NCBI RefSeq assembly: GCF_001550155.1
Contig: NZ_LRUF01000009.1
Span: 36,262-100,261 of the forward strand
Direction: 5' to 3'
DNA length: 64,000 bases
Origin: Pseudoalteromonas arabiensis
GTDB lineage: Bacteria; Pseudomonadota; Gammaproteobacteria; Enterobacterales; Alteromonadaceae
The notes beneath the pieces are model-generated. The model ran no database searches, was not told the origin of the DNA, and saw only the letters and a list, made by a program, of their open reading frames with translations. Numbering within the stretch: position 1 is the stretch's first letter; every line of letters begins with the position of its first letter. A program made the position numbers and the translations under genes. Shown piece by piece: positions 19,988-28,948 of the stretch.

Positions 19988-20860
19988 ATGGATGAGAAGC
20001 TCAGTCGTTTTAAGCTGCAAATAAGTATTTTCCTAAAGCAGCAACCTAGTTGGTGGATGCAGTATTTGACGCGATGTATCGATGATCAAATTACGGTTAA
20101 TGCTGGCTATTTGGCGTATGTGACCTTGCTATCGATTGTACCACTTGTTGCCGTGGGCGTGGCGATATTTTCTGCATTTCCTGGGTTTGAGAGTACCTTA
20201 GTGACAATCGAAAACTTTCTATTTACTAACTTAGTTCCCACATCGACTGATGTTATTAAAGAGCATATCAGTTCTTTTGCTGGTAACGCAAATAAGATGA
20301 CGGCAGTCGGGGTCGGCTTTTTAGCGGCTGTGTCGTTGTTATTGATTAGAAATGTCGATGCTACCCTCAATCGTATTTGGCGAATCAAGAAAAAACGGCC
20401 GATGATGATTTCTTTTGCCGTGTATTGGATGGTTTTAAGCTTAGGACCTGTGTTATTGGGGGCAAGTATTGGCGTGACCTCTTATATTGTGTCGTTAGTG
20501 TCTTTTGCAGATCAAGGGATCCCCGGTTTTAGTGGATTCTTATTAAAGCTTTTACCTTACGTTATTTCCATGGTGGGCTTTATTATGCTCTATACTTTAG
20601 TACCTAACACACGAGTTCCATTTAAGGCGGCAATACCAGGGGCTTTATTTGCAGCCATGTTGTTCGAGCTGACGAAAAAAGGTTTTGCACTGTATATCAG
20701 TCATTTCCCATCCTATGAGGTTATTTATGGGGCCCTGGCGACCATTCCTATTTTGTTTGTATGGGTATATTTGTCGTGGATTGTTGTTTTACTCGGTGCA
20801 GAGTTTACCGTTTGTATCAGCCCGGAAAAAATTGAAGACACCCCTGATATAGATATTTAA
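19988..20860 (+). CDS. yihY: YihY/virulence factor BrkB family membrane protein
   Basis: The 290-residue integral membrane protein has about six transmembrane segments and is the same length as E. coli YihY. Family signatures include the N-terminal DDQITVNAGYLAYVTLLSIVPL segment (positions 36-57) and the LNRIWRIKKKRP loop. The function of the family is not settled; early claims of RNase BN activity were withdrawn. It is followed after 25 bases by pip and dtd on the same strand, and the yihY-dtd neighbourhood is also known in enterics. Confidence 0.92.
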   Translation: MDEKLSRFKLQISIFLKQQPSWWMQYLTRCIDDQITVNAGYLAYVTLLSIVPLVAVGVAIFSAFPGFESTLVTIENFLFTNLVPTSTDVIKEHISSFAGNANKMTAVGVGFLAAVSLLLIRNVDATLNRIWRIKKKRPMMISFAVYWMVLSLGPVLLGASIGVTSYIVSLVSFADQGIPGFSGFLLKLLPYVISMVGFIMLYTLVPNTRVPFKAAIPGALFAAMLFELTKKGFALYISHFPSYEVIYGALATIPILFVWVYLSWIVVLLGAEFTVCISPEKIEDTPDIDI

Positions 20861-20885
20861 ACCAACTGCACCTAAGGAGAGCAAG

Positions 20886-21839
20886 GTGCAGTTTCATCCA
20901 CAATACGTAGCTAACCGCGACTATCATCTGAGTGTAGGGGATGGTCATCAAATTCATGTTCAGGAGTTCGGAGAGCCCAGTGGCATCGCTGTCGTTGTCT
21001 GTCATGGGGGGCCTGGTTCTGGACTATGCCCTGAAAATTGTCGGTTTTTCGATCTTCAGCGTTATCGTGTAATTATGTTTAGTCAGCGTGGATGCGGTCA
21101 CTCTACACCCCACGGAACGCAAGCGAACACGACCCAAGATTTGATCTCTGATCTTGAATTTTTACGCATCCAGCTTGGCGTTAAAAAGTGGCTTGTTAGT
21201 GGTGAGTCTTGGGGGGCAACATTGGCTTTGCTCTATGCGATTAGTCATCCTGAATCCGTTGCAGGGCTGCTTCTACGTGCTAGTTTCTTAGCCTGTGAAA
21301 GTGATTTTGCATGGTTGTATTCACAACAAGGGGCTGGCGCCCAATTTTACCCAGAAAGCTATAGAGAATTTGCAGGAGAACTGCGCGATTGGTCGCAGCT
21401 ATTAGATTTTTATCAATGCCAGCTTAGTAGTGAAGACCAAATAAATGCTAATAAGTATGCAAAAAGATGGTGTCATTGGGAGCAGGTTTTATGTCACGCT
21501 GAGCCATGTACAAGCTGGTGTATATCTGAACCCCACTCAGCACTGAATCAAGCACGCTTAATGGTTCACTACTTTCGTCATCGTTGCTTTATTGAGGATC
21601 ACTATATTACGAAACACAGTAATATATTGGCGCATATCCCTACTTGGTTTATTCATGGTCGAGCTGATTTGGTGTGTCGTTACAGTGCGGTGCAGCAATT
21701 AGCAGAGCGGCTCAATGCGCAATTGTTGATATTAGATGGCATTGGGCACAGCAGTGATAATCAGGTATATTTGGCGGCAATGCGACGTGCCGCAGATTTA
21801 ATGTATATCAAGTTATCGAGGGAGCAATGCAAGGCTTAA
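20886..21839 (+). CDS. pip: Prolyl aminopeptidase-like alpha/beta hydrolase
   Basis: The 317-residue alpha/beta hydrolase resembles family S33 prolyl iminopeptidases. Visible are the oxyanion segment HGGPGSG (residues 40-46), nucleophile Ser108 in GESWG, a later Asp in HGRADLV and His in GIGHS. The usual DQRG(C/S)G(R/K)S motif reads SQRGCGHS, so the first Asp is replaced, which may alter substrate preference. The start is GTG with AAGGAG 7 bases upstream. The 3' end overlaps dtd by 13 bases, so the two are translationally linked. Confidence 0.85.
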   Translation: MQFHPQYVANRDYHLSVGDGHQIHVQEFGEPSGIAVVVCHGGPGSGLCPENCRFFDLQRYRVIMFSQRGCGHSTPHGTQANTTQDLISDLEFLRIQLGVKKWLVSGESWGATLALLYAISHPESVAGLLLRASFLACESDFAWLYSQQGAGAQFYPESYREFAGELRDWSQLLDFYQCQLSSEDQINANKYAKRWCHWEQVLCHAEPCTSWCISEPHSALNQARLMVHYFRHRCFIEDHYITKHSNILAHIPTWFIHGRADLVCRYSAVQQLAERLNAQLLILDGIGHSSDNQVYLAAMRRAADLMYIKLSREQCKA

Positions 21840-22264
21840 TTCAAAGAGTTACACAAGCGAAAGTAGAAGTGGCAGGCGAAGTAGTGGGTGAAATTTCACA
21901 AGGTATTTTGCTGCTATTAGGTGTGGAAAAACAAGATACTGAGCAAAGCGCTCAGAAGCTTTTACATAAAGTTAGTAATTACCGCATTTTTACCGATGAA
22001 CAAGGAAAGATGAACTTAAGTTTGAATGATATCAAGGGAGAGCTTTTAGTGGTTTCGCAGTTTACGCTAGCGGCTGACACTAAAAAGGGCATGCGTCCAA
22101 GCTTTTCAAGTGCGGGCACACCAGCGCAGGCAAATGAGTTATATGAGTATTTTATCGCTCAAGCAAAAGAGGCCGGTTTACGTGTAGCGACTGGGCAATT
22201 TGCAGCTGACATGCAAGTGAGCCTGTGCAACGATGGCCCTGTAACGTTTAACCTATCAGTATGA
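21827..22264 (+). CDS. dtd: D-aminoacyl-tRNA deacylase
   Basis: DTD hydrolyses D-amino acids from mischarged tRNA. The 145 residues match the family. The two signature motifs are present: SQFTL near residue 77 and DGPVTF near residue 138. GAGGGAG precedes the ATG, which lies inside the end of pip. The stop codon directly abuts the stop of the convergent methyltransferase gene. Confidence 0.96.
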   Translation: MQGLIQRVTQAKVEVAGEVVGEISQGILLLLGVEKQDTEQSAQKLLHKVSNYRIFTDEQGKMNLSLNDIKGELLVVSQFTLAADTKKGMRPSFSSAGTPAQANELYEYFIAQAKEAGLRVATGQFAADMQVSLCNDGPVTFNLSV

Positions 22265-22954
22265 TTACTTTGTGATCATGACGATATGATTGACGTAGTT
22301 AGGAATTTTTTCAATACTTGGGCGTTTACCAAATTCAGTGATGAGTAAGTGCTCAAGTTGTTTTAGCTGTGATGGATGGTTTGACAGAAAATTTATGAAT
22401 AGTAAGCCATCTTTTGCCATTGCTGCACGTAACTTGGCATAAAATTGATGTTTAAATAAAAATAATGGTGCATCTACTTCACTGAATAAATCTAAAATAA
22501 TCCAATCATACTCATGGCCTTGCTCTAACACCTGCTGAGCATCGAAGCAGCGTAAATTATTATCATGATGACCACCAAAATAACGTTTGTAGCAGTGAAT
22601 AATATCGGGGTTTTTATCAACAGAAGTTAAGTGGCTTTGCGGGTAGGTATGCTGTAAATAATTTCGGATAGCACCTCCACCTAACCCCAGCTCGAGTATT
22701 TTGTTGGGTTCCTCCAACTCTTGCCAAAGCCTTGCAAGGTACTGTAAATGAGGGAAAAGTAATCGTGCAGGGCGACGCTTTTCGACTACAGATTGTAATG
22801 TTTCATTAATTAGCAGCCAGCGAAACTGATTCATTTGTCTTACTTGAATAGACTCCCTGCCTTGCTTATGCCAATAAATAAGCTGCCCGAGCCTGTGGCA
22901 ATCTTCAATGAAACACTGTTTTATCGCGCCACTGGGTTCAAAAAAATGTTCCAT
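22265..22954 (-). CDS. Spermidine-synthase-like class I methyltransferase
   Basis: This 229-residue protein has a Rossmann-type SAM or decarboxy-SAM binding fold. Motif I reads LELGLGGGAIRNYL, motif II SVDKNPDI, then DWIILDLFSE. It resembles the SpeE superfamily but is shorter than true spermidine synthases and lacks a clear N-terminal putrescine domain, so the substrate is unknown. The ATG at 22954 (AGG 9 bases upstream) is preferred over a TTG at 22993. It is convergent with dtd with no gap. Confidence 0.7.
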   Translation of the reverse strand: MEHFFEPSGAIKQCFIEDCHRLGQLIYWHKQGRESIQVRQMNQFRWLLINETLQSVVEKRRPARLLFPHLQYLARLWQELEEPNKILELGLGGGAIRNYLQHTYPQSHLTSVDKNPDIIHCYKRYFGGHHDNNLRCFDAQQVLEQGHEYDWIILDLFSEVDAPLFLFKHQFYAKLRAAMAKDGLLFINFLSNHPSQLKQLEHLLITEFGKRPSIEKIPNYVNHIVMITK

Positions 22955-23179
22955 ATTTCGGGCCTTTAAGTTTTTGTGTATAAAGTATGACAATTACTTC
23001 AGCATAGACCAGCCTAGCTAAAGTGCCAATTGTGCAGTAGTTTTTACAGCGAAGAATAATAATTTTGGCTAGGTCACCAAAGTATTATTCCAACTTGATG
23101 GAAGATAGCGTATCGTAATTTGCATTCGTTAGGCCACGAAAAAACAACATGAGATGGCTGAATTATCACAGGAGTATTT

Positions 23180-24079
23180 ATGTTTAAAGTGACCACCCCA
23201 CAAAGCAGCGAAGATTGGCAAGCGTATTATTCATTGCGTTGGCAGGTTTTAAGAGCGCCATGGGGCGAGCCGCGCGGTTCTGAACAGGATGATCTAGAGC
23301 AAGACGCAGAGCACCGCTTTATCAAAAATAATGATGGTGAAGTATTAGGTGTGGCACGTCTTCACTTTAATAATCATCAGCAAGCGCAAGTACGTTACAT
23401 GGCGGTAGCCGAAGGTAACCGCAATCAGCATATTGGTAGCCGTTTATTACATGAATTAGAAAAAATCGCATGGACTCAAGATGCAGATGAACTCGTGTTG
23501 TTTGCTCGTGAGCGAGCTCTTGATTTCTATAAGCGTCATGGCTATGAATTAAAGGAAAAAGCACATTTAGCTTATGATGACGTACAGCACTGGAAAATGA
23601 TTAAACAAAAGCCCTCTGAACCAGGCTGGTTCCGTCACCCCAATTGGACACAGGTGCTACAAAATACATGGCGTGAATCAATTCCAATTAGTGATGCGAT
23701 GGGTATTAAAGTTGAAAGTTATACTGATTGGCAGTTTACTACCCGTGCTGATTTAGATGCGAACTTAAACCTTCACAACACCATGTTTGCTGGCTCTATT
23801 TATAGTTTAGCCACATTAACAGGGTGGGGAGCAACTTACCTTGCACTGAAAGAAGCAGGCCTTGAAGGGAATATCGTGTTAGCTGATGCCAACATTAAAT
23901 ACTTAAAACCGCTTAATACCGACCCACGAGGTTGTGTTGATGTGAAAACTTGTAAAGGTAACCTTAGCGAACTGCAAACAAAAGGCAAAACCAGTTACGT
24001 AGTGCCTGTTACTATATTTGATGGCAACGACGTTGTTGCAGAATTTGAAGGAGTGTTTGTTGTGGTTATGTTGCATTAG
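23180..24079 (+). CDS. fabY: GNAT acetyltransferase fused to a YiiD-type hotdog domain (FabY-like)
   Basis: The 299-residue fusion has two domains. An N-terminal GNAT fold (about residues 1-140) carries the acetyl-CoA motif GNRNQHIGSRLL. A C-terminal YiiD-type hotdog thioesterase-like domain (about 150-299) carries LNLHNTMFAGSIYSLATLTGWG. This is the architecture of E. coli YiiD/FabY, which supplies acetoacetyl-ACP starter units for fatty acid synthesis independently of FabH. CAGGAG precedes the ATG. The gene is monocistronic. Assignment is by architecture and motifs. Confidence 0.85.
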   Translation: MFKVTTPQSSEDWQAYYSLRWQVLRAPWGEPRGSEQDDLEQDAEHRFIKNNDGEVLGVARLHFNNHQQAQVRYMAVAEGNRNQHIGSRLLHELEKIAWTQDADELVLFARERALDFYKRHGYELKEKAHLAYDDVQHWKMIKQKPSEPGWFRHPNWTQVLQNTWRESIPISDAMGIKVESYTDWQFTTRADLDANLNLHNTMFAGSIYSLATLTGWGATYLALKEAGLEGNIVLADANIKYLKPLNTDPRGCVDVKTCKGNLSELQTKGKTSYVVPVTIFDGNDVVAEFEGVFVVVMLH

Positions 24080-24160
24080 TTGATTTTATGTTGATCTCTT
24101 GAGTTTCTTAGCTATAGTTTAAGTTCCGATTATGGATACATCGAGCTAGGGATTGATATT

Positions 24161-25285
24161 ATGTATAAATTTATTATCTGCTTAGTTTTGCTAAGCGTGT
24201 CAGGGAAAACATTTAGTCAGGATTTTAAGGCTAGGATCTGTAAAGACTGTACTTATTCAGAAGCTAAAGAAATTGCGAAAAAGTTAAAGCCAAAACTTGT
24301 ATGCCAGCAAGTTGGTAGAAATCCTAATCCTGTATTTGGAAGTGAAGAGCAATGCTATTCAACGACAAATAAAGTATTAGTGGTTAACCAAGCTACCCGA
24401 GAAATATTCGGTTTTTATAATGAGCATAGTAATCAAGGTACACCGCGTTACAATATGTCAAATACACTTAGAGATATGAGTAGCTATCCTACAGCAGTTG
24501 ATACTTTGATTAATGACGTACTAGATACATATGCTCAGCTAGATGAGATCGCAGCGCAAGTTACAGCTGACTTTAATCAAGGGACGATGCCAAGTAGTAC
24601 AGAAAAGTTAAAATTCAATACATACAGTACTGCCAACACAACAAATACGACTTGTGACAATGCGCCTGAGGCTAAAGCTATGAATGCGATGCTTGACGGA
24701 CGAAATATGGCGAATGTTCAAAACCGTGCACAAGAATACGCAAGGCAAAAAAAATTAGATACTCGCTCATTTCATAAGACACGCTTTACCGGAGTTAATT
24801 TTGGGGTCAGTGCAGGGGGCGTTTCTGTGGGTGGGACGTGGGAGTATATCCCTGTAAATAGAACTGTCATTCAAAATTTTACACTAAATACTGACGTGCC
24901 AGTAAACTATCCGCGAAATCAAGTTGGCTATGAGTTAAGTTTAAACAGTGCAGGCTCTATCTCGATTGACATTAATCCCGATGAGACTAAATTTGATGGT
25001 ATATCTTTAACAGTCTTGAAAAGGGTTAATTTCTCTGTTTCACAAATTTCAAACTGCTTAGCTGAGTTGTTTGACAAAAAATTTCCAAAGTCAATAAGTA
25101 GCCCTGGAGGTGGTGCCATAGGTACTCCTGCAGGATCAGGAAGTGCACCTTTAGGTTGGGGAAATATACCAGTTGTAAGAGGTGGTGGTAGATTAGGTAC
25201 TTCTGGAGGTGGAGGCACGTGTACCCACCACTATTATGACCATCATGGCAATCCAATCGCGAGCATCCAGGGGGCATGCCCTTAA
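24161..25285 (+). CDS. Secreted orphan protein with Gly-rich C-terminal tail
   Basis: The 374-residue protein has a signal peptide (cleavage near FSQ, residue 20). A Cys-containing N-terminal part (C-x2-C in ICKDCTYSEA, about residues 27-30) follows. The middle region is Asn/Thr-rich and gives way to a beta-rich stretch with VNFGVSAGGVSVGGTWEYIP. The tail (about residues 310-374) is dominated by Gly, Ser, Ala and Pro and ends in a His/Tyr-rich CTHHYYDHHGN segment with two Cys. No known domain is recognised. An AGGGA ribosome site and a strong downstream terminator support a real gene. Confidence 0.65.
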   Translation: MYKFIICLVLLSVSGKTFSQDFKARICKDCTYSEAKEIAKKLKPKLVCQQVGRNPNPVFGSEEQCYSTTNKVLVVNQATREIFGFYNEHSNQGTPRYNMSNTLRDMSSYPTAVDTLINDVLDTYAQLDEIAAQVTADFNQGTMPSSTEKLKFNTYSTANTTNTTCDNAPEAKAMNAMLDGRNMANVQNRAQEYARQKKLDTRSFHKTRFTGVNFGVSAGGVSVGGTWEYIPVNRTVIQNFTLNTDVPVNYPRNQVGYELSLNSAGSISIDINPDETKFDGISLTVLKRVNFSVSQISNCLAELFDKKFPKSISSPGGGAIGTPAGSGSAPLGWGNIPVVRGGGRLGTSGGGGTCTHHYYDHHGNPIASIQGACP

Positions 25286-25322
25286 CTTTAAGCTTAACTT
25301 ATAGTTAACTAAGCTAAAATGT

Positions 25323-25358
25323 AAAAGCACTAAACGTAGAATTGTTTAGTGCTTTTTG
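25323..25358 (+). terminator. Rho-independent terminator after the secreted orphan gene
   Basis: AAAGCACTAAAC pairs with GTTTAGTGCTTT across an 8-base loop, then T residues. The A-rich left side may let it also serve the convergent pldA. Confidence 0.88.
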
Positions 25359-25404
25359 TTTCTCACTTAAAATCAACTAAATTAATACAAACTAAAAATG
25401 AAAC

Positions 25405-26442
25405 TTAAAGTAAGTCAGTTAACAGAATACCCACGCCGAAGCGTTCAATATCGGCGTTGTAATCAATCAAACTCTCACCATAACCATTAAAGTACTGTGC
25501 ATAACCACGTAACCTGCCCCAAAGAGGGAAAGACCAATCGAGTTGAATTGCCCCGCGATTATCTGAGTTTAGATTATTGCGTGTCATAAAGCTGAATTCA
25601 TGTTCGTTATAACGGTAAGCGCCAGAAAACTCAAAGTAACCCATGTATTTATAGATATCAGGGTTGTCATCACCACTGGCTTCTAGTTCATCGTCTTTTT
25701 TATCTTCTGGGATGCGGTACCAAGGCTTGAAACCAAACACGAACCCCTCTTTTTCCCATAAAAAGTTGGCATAAATACGGTTCCATGAACGTGAGTTTGG
25801 TTGGCTGCGGCCATTTGATTGATGTGATGCACCAATCGCAATTGCCATTTCATCTCCCCATAAGACATTTTCTTCATCAAGGTAGTTTATCCAGAATACC
25901 TCTGGCTCATAGTTGGTTTCACGAAATGGTGAAGAGATATCTTTGTTGTAAAACTGCCAAAACGACTGCATCGTAAACGCAAAGTACACACCTTGATCTT
26001 TATCTGAGAAGCCTTCAAAGATAGGTACCTTAATTGACAGCTGATATTTTACTTCGAGGTTGTCGAGTGGCTCACCATTTGTTTCTTCTGCTAGATCTTT
26101 TAAACCGTCAAAAGGGCGAGTATTTGGATGCGATACGTAAGACAGTGGCAAGATATAGTTACGTTTATGTGGCGTGATTACATTGCGGTTTTTTTTACTT
26201 ACTTCTTCGCGTGCTTTTCGTTTATCAAGTGCAGTAAGCTTTTTACTTTCATCTAAGTCTGAGCATTTTTTGCGAAGTTCTTCGAGTGTTTGTTTACCGT
26301 CACCGCCAATCGCTTCATTTAAAATACATTGTTTTACTAATTCGAGCGCGTCATCTTGTTCATTGGTTTTTGTTTCTTCAGTCTGCGCCATAACAGGTAC
26401 AGAAAGTAAACTAGCGACAGCTAGCCACATGCGCCATCCCAT
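25405..26442 (-). CDS. pldA: Outer-membrane phospholipase A (OMPLA)
   Basis: PldA is a calcium-dependent outer-membrane beta-barrel phospholipase that removes phospholipids from the outer leaflet. The 345-residue precursor has a signal peptide ending at VMAQ. The active-site block HQSNGRSQPNSRSWNRIY contains the His, Ser and Asn of the known catalytic triad. AAGGAA supports the ATG at 26442; the longer upstream reading runs through the terminator hairpin at 26544-26570 and is rejected. A Lys/Glu-rich segment (about residues 20-85) between signal and barrel is longer than in E. coli. Confidence 0.93.
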   Translation of the reverse strand: MGWRMWLAVASLLSVPVMAQTEETKTNEQDDALELVKQCILNEAIGGDGKQTLEELRKKCSDLDESKKLTALDKRKAREEVSKKNRNVITPHKRNYILPLSYVSHPNTRPFDGLKDLAEETNGEPLDNLEVKYQLSIKVPIFEGFSDKDQGVYFAFTMQSFWQFYNKDISSPFRETNYEPEVFWINYLDEENVLWGDEMAIAIGASHQSNGRSQPNSRSWNRIYANFLWEKEGFVFGFKPWYRIPEDKKDDELEASGDDNPDIYKYMGYFEFSGAYRYNEHEFSFMTRNNLNSDNRGAIQLDWSFPLWGRLRGYAQYFNGYGESLIDYNADIERFGVGILLTDLL

Positions 26443-26543
26443 TGCGATTTCCTTATTGAATAGAGGTGAAGTTGAGATAAGTATAACGATTTTTACATAA
26501 GTAACCGTGAACTTGTACTGAATTGTTAAATTTTTAGGTAAAT

Positions 26544-26570
26544 AGAGCCCCAAGCGAAACTTGGGGCTCT
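26544..26570 (-). terminator. Strong hairpin at the end of the lysine operon
   Basis: A perfect 11-bp stem AGAGCCCCAAG/CTTGGGGCTCT closes a CGAAA loop 48 bases past the M14-hydrolase stop. The T-tract on the minus strand is short (ATTT), so termination may be partial. Confidence 0.65.
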
Positions 26571-26618
26571 GCTGTTACGGCCTAAGCCGTGACTCTCACG
26601 CAATGAGAAGAGGTGAGC

Positions 26619-27737
26619 TTATAGCTCAAATACGTTGGTAAAAAACTTATATAATTCGGTGCCTTGATTCACGCTTGCTGAAGCAAAATGCAAAATAGCA
26701 ATGGCGTCTTTATCAAAGCTTAATGTTTGTAGAGGCTGCTCAGAAAGGTAGCGCTCCATTCTTAAAATACGGGCAATGGGCTCGCCTGCTTTAATATGGC
26801 CGCCCAGTGGGGCAAGATATTCAACCATGCCACCCATAGGTGCGTAGTAGGCTACATAATCTTCAAGCATGCAGGCATAGCGTGTCATCGCTTTTGGTTG
26901 ATACGCTGCATCAACCAATACCTCTTTGTGATTGAGGTAGCTTAAAATGCTATTTGCATCTTCAAAAGCCGCACTTAAATCGATTTTTTCTTGGCTACCA
27001 AGTTCAACGGTGAATGCTTCGACTTGAACAGCAAATTCTCGGCCTTGTTTGCCAAGCTCTTCAGATAGTGACCACCATGGGCAGAAACTCGCTTCATCCA
27101 TCGCGCCATCAAAATCATTCGGGATCAATAACACATGCTCAATGTTGAAATAGCGGGCGCTGCCTTTAGCGTATTCAGGGCAGTATAAGTGCTGACTTGA
27201 GATAGGCCCAGTGTGAAGGTCTAAAACAATATCAGCCTGATGGGCGAGCTTTTGCAAGTTAAGGGCAATACGTTTACCGGTTGTTAGGCTGTAATCTGGG
27301 CCCGTTAATTGGCTGTCAATGTCAGTAACGAGTGCCCGTTTAAACGCTGCTTTAAGGGTCGCATCATCACTGTCTTTGTGCTGTTCAGCAATTTGTGATG
27401 GTAACGCTTTGTTAAAGCGATACATACGGTTCCAGTTGGTGCCCGTAATTGGATCGAAGCGACCTAAGGTAAACTCACCTGATTTTTGGTTGCAACCAAT
27501 AGGGTTGGCATAAGGCACTAGGGTAATATCGCCACGCAGTTTGAGTGATTTTAGCTGCTCAAGCAATTGATAAATTACTGCATTACCTTGTACTTCAGCG
27601 CCGTGCATATTGGCTTGTACATACACGTTTGGTCCTGAGCCATCGCCTTTTAAGCGATACACAGGGATTGTCAGTGGTAGGCCGTTGGCAATCTCGCCAA
27701 CCACAATATTCTCTTGGCTGATTAATTCTTTACTCAT
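26619..27737 (-). CDS. M14 succinylglutamate desuccinylase/aspartoacylase-like hydrolase in the lysine operon
   Basis: The 372-residue zinc hydrolase belongs to the AstE/aspartoacylase branch of M14. The zinc ligands are visible as His45 and Glu48 in MHGAE and His175 in DLHTG, and a catalytic Glu245 lies in VELGSQE. The C-terminal beta domain (GGMVEYLAPLGGHIKAGEPIARI) resembles a lipoyl/barrel-like module seen in the family. It starts 5 bases after lysA and belongs to a lysine-riboswitch operon, so it could act as the N-succinyl-diaminopimelate desuccinylase (DapE role) or process another amide. The function is inferred from context only. Confidence 0.8.
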   Translation of the reverse strand: MSKELISQENIVVGEIANGLPLTIPVYRLKGDGSGPNVYVQANMHGAEVQGNAVIYQLLEQLKSLKLRGDITLVPYANPIGCNQKSGEFTLGRFDPITGTNWNRMYRFNKALPSQIAEQHKDSDDATLKAAFKRALVTDIDSQLTGPDYSLTTGKRIALNLQKLAHQADIVLDLHTGPISSQHLYCPEYAKGSARYFNIEHVLLIPNDFDGAMDEASFCPWWSLSEELGKQGREFAVQVEAFTVELGSQEKIDLSAAFEDANSILSYLNHKEVLVDAAYQPKAMTRYACMLEDYVAYYAPMGGMVEYLAPLGGHIKAGEPIARILRMERYLSEQPLQTLSFDKDAIAILHFASASVNQGTELYKFFTNVFEL

Positions 27738-27742
27738 GGCAA

Positions 27743-28948
27743 TTACCTTAAATAATAGCTGGCATTTTCAGCGCTACGGATGCACTCAATATTGCCTTGT
27801 TCAAGGATGTATTCAGCCGCTAATTCGTGGCATAAAAAGTACGGCATACTTTCGGTAAAGCCGTATGCACCACATTGGCTGAATACCAACCAGTCTTGTT
27901 CATTTAAATCGCTTGCTAATTGGTGTTCACCCAAGCAATCAAGGGCGGTGCAAAGTGGGCCGTATAAAGTCATTGCCTTAGGTTCAGCTGTCGATTTACG
28001 CAATAACGCCGCAGGAAAATTTTGGCTTGTCACTGCAGGGCGAAGTAAATGGTTAATACCGCCTGATAAAATCACCTGCTGTTGATTGTAATTCTCTTTG
28101 CGCTCAACGACTGGGGTTGCGTAATGACCACATTCGCCCACCGCATAGCGGCCAAGTTCCATCCAAAGCTCTTTGACACCAGCATCAGCTTTAATGCTCG
28201 CGAGGGTCTCGATAAGTGCAGACCAATCAAGTCGGTTAGCATCTTGGGTATAAGGGATGCCTAAGCCCCCGCCTAAATCGAGAATATTAAGATTAATATT
28301 TAGTGAGTTAGCCAGCTGTTGTAATGGCGAAATCATCGTGCGCCATAACTCTGCGAGCTTGTTAGTGCTCAGCATATTGCCCCATTGGAAAATATGCAGA
28401 CCGTCAAAGCTAAGAGCTGGGTAATCACTGACCGTGAGAGCTTGCCACTCATCACAGCCCAAACCAAAAGGAGTGAGGCTGTCGCCGCCAAGCGGGTTCT
28501 TTTCGCTGTCTGGCCAACGCAGTTGTACACGCAATAGAACTTGCAACTGACAACTTGCTTTCATTGCTTGTTCGTTTAACCAGCGCACTTGGTTAATGCT
28601 CTCGGCCACAAAGGTACGTACGCCGCGAGCAATAAAATGTGAAATTTGTGCAGGGCTTTTTGCAGGCCCTGTGTTGAGCACGCGCTCGCTATCGATGCCC
28701 TGGGCAAGTACTTGCTCAAGTTCACCTTTACTTGCAACATCAAAGTTAAACCCTGCGCTGTCTAAACATTGAATAATGCGAGACAGTGGGTTGGCCTTAA
28801 CGGCATACCAAAGTTTCACATCGGTTTGCGCAGTCAGTTGATTTAAATGTGCAGTTAATTTATCTAAATCATAGATAAAAAATGGCGTATCAAGATGCGT
28901 TGAAACGTGTTCAACCGCTTGCTTGATGGGCGTGCTCAAAAAGCTCAT
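27743..28948 (-). CDS. lysA: Diaminopimelate decarboxylase-like PLP enzyme
   Basis: This fold-type III PLP decarboxylase of 401 residues converts meso-diaminopimelate to lysine if it is a true LysA. The PLP lysine is Lys51 in YAVKANP. The glycine-rich phosphate loop DLGGGLGIPY and the C-terminal CGAYGF dimer active-site motif are intact. The start codon overlaps the dapD stop by one base (TAATG), so translation is coupled. Related carboxynorspermidine or siderophore-pathway decarboxylases share the fold, but the lysine riboswitch and dapA/dapD neighbours favour LysA. Confidence 0.85.
   Translation of the reverse strand: MSFLSTPIKQAVEHVSTHLDTPFFIYDLDKLTAHLNQLTAQTDVKLWYAVKANPLSRIIQCLDSAGFNFDVASKGELEQVLAQGIDSERVLNTGPAKSPAQISHFIARGVRTFVAESINQVRWLNEQAMKASCQLQVLLRVQLRWPDSEKNPLGGDSLTPFGLGCDEWQALTVSDYPALSFDGLHIFQWGNMLSTNKLAELWRTMISPLQQLANSLNINLNILDLGGGLGIPYTQDANRLDWSALIETLASIKADAGVKELWMELGRYAVGECGHYATPVVERKENYNQQQVILSGGINHLLRPAVTSQNFPAALLRKSTAEPKAMTLYGPLCTALDCLGEHQLASDLNEQDWLVFSQCGAYGFTESMPYFLCHELAAEYILEQGNIECIRSAENASYYLR

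Noticed and set aside
26443..26553. Longer N-terminus for pldA
   Set aside because: It would run through the 11-bp terminator hairpin and displace the clear signal peptide from the start; the ATG at 26442 has its own AAGGAA site.
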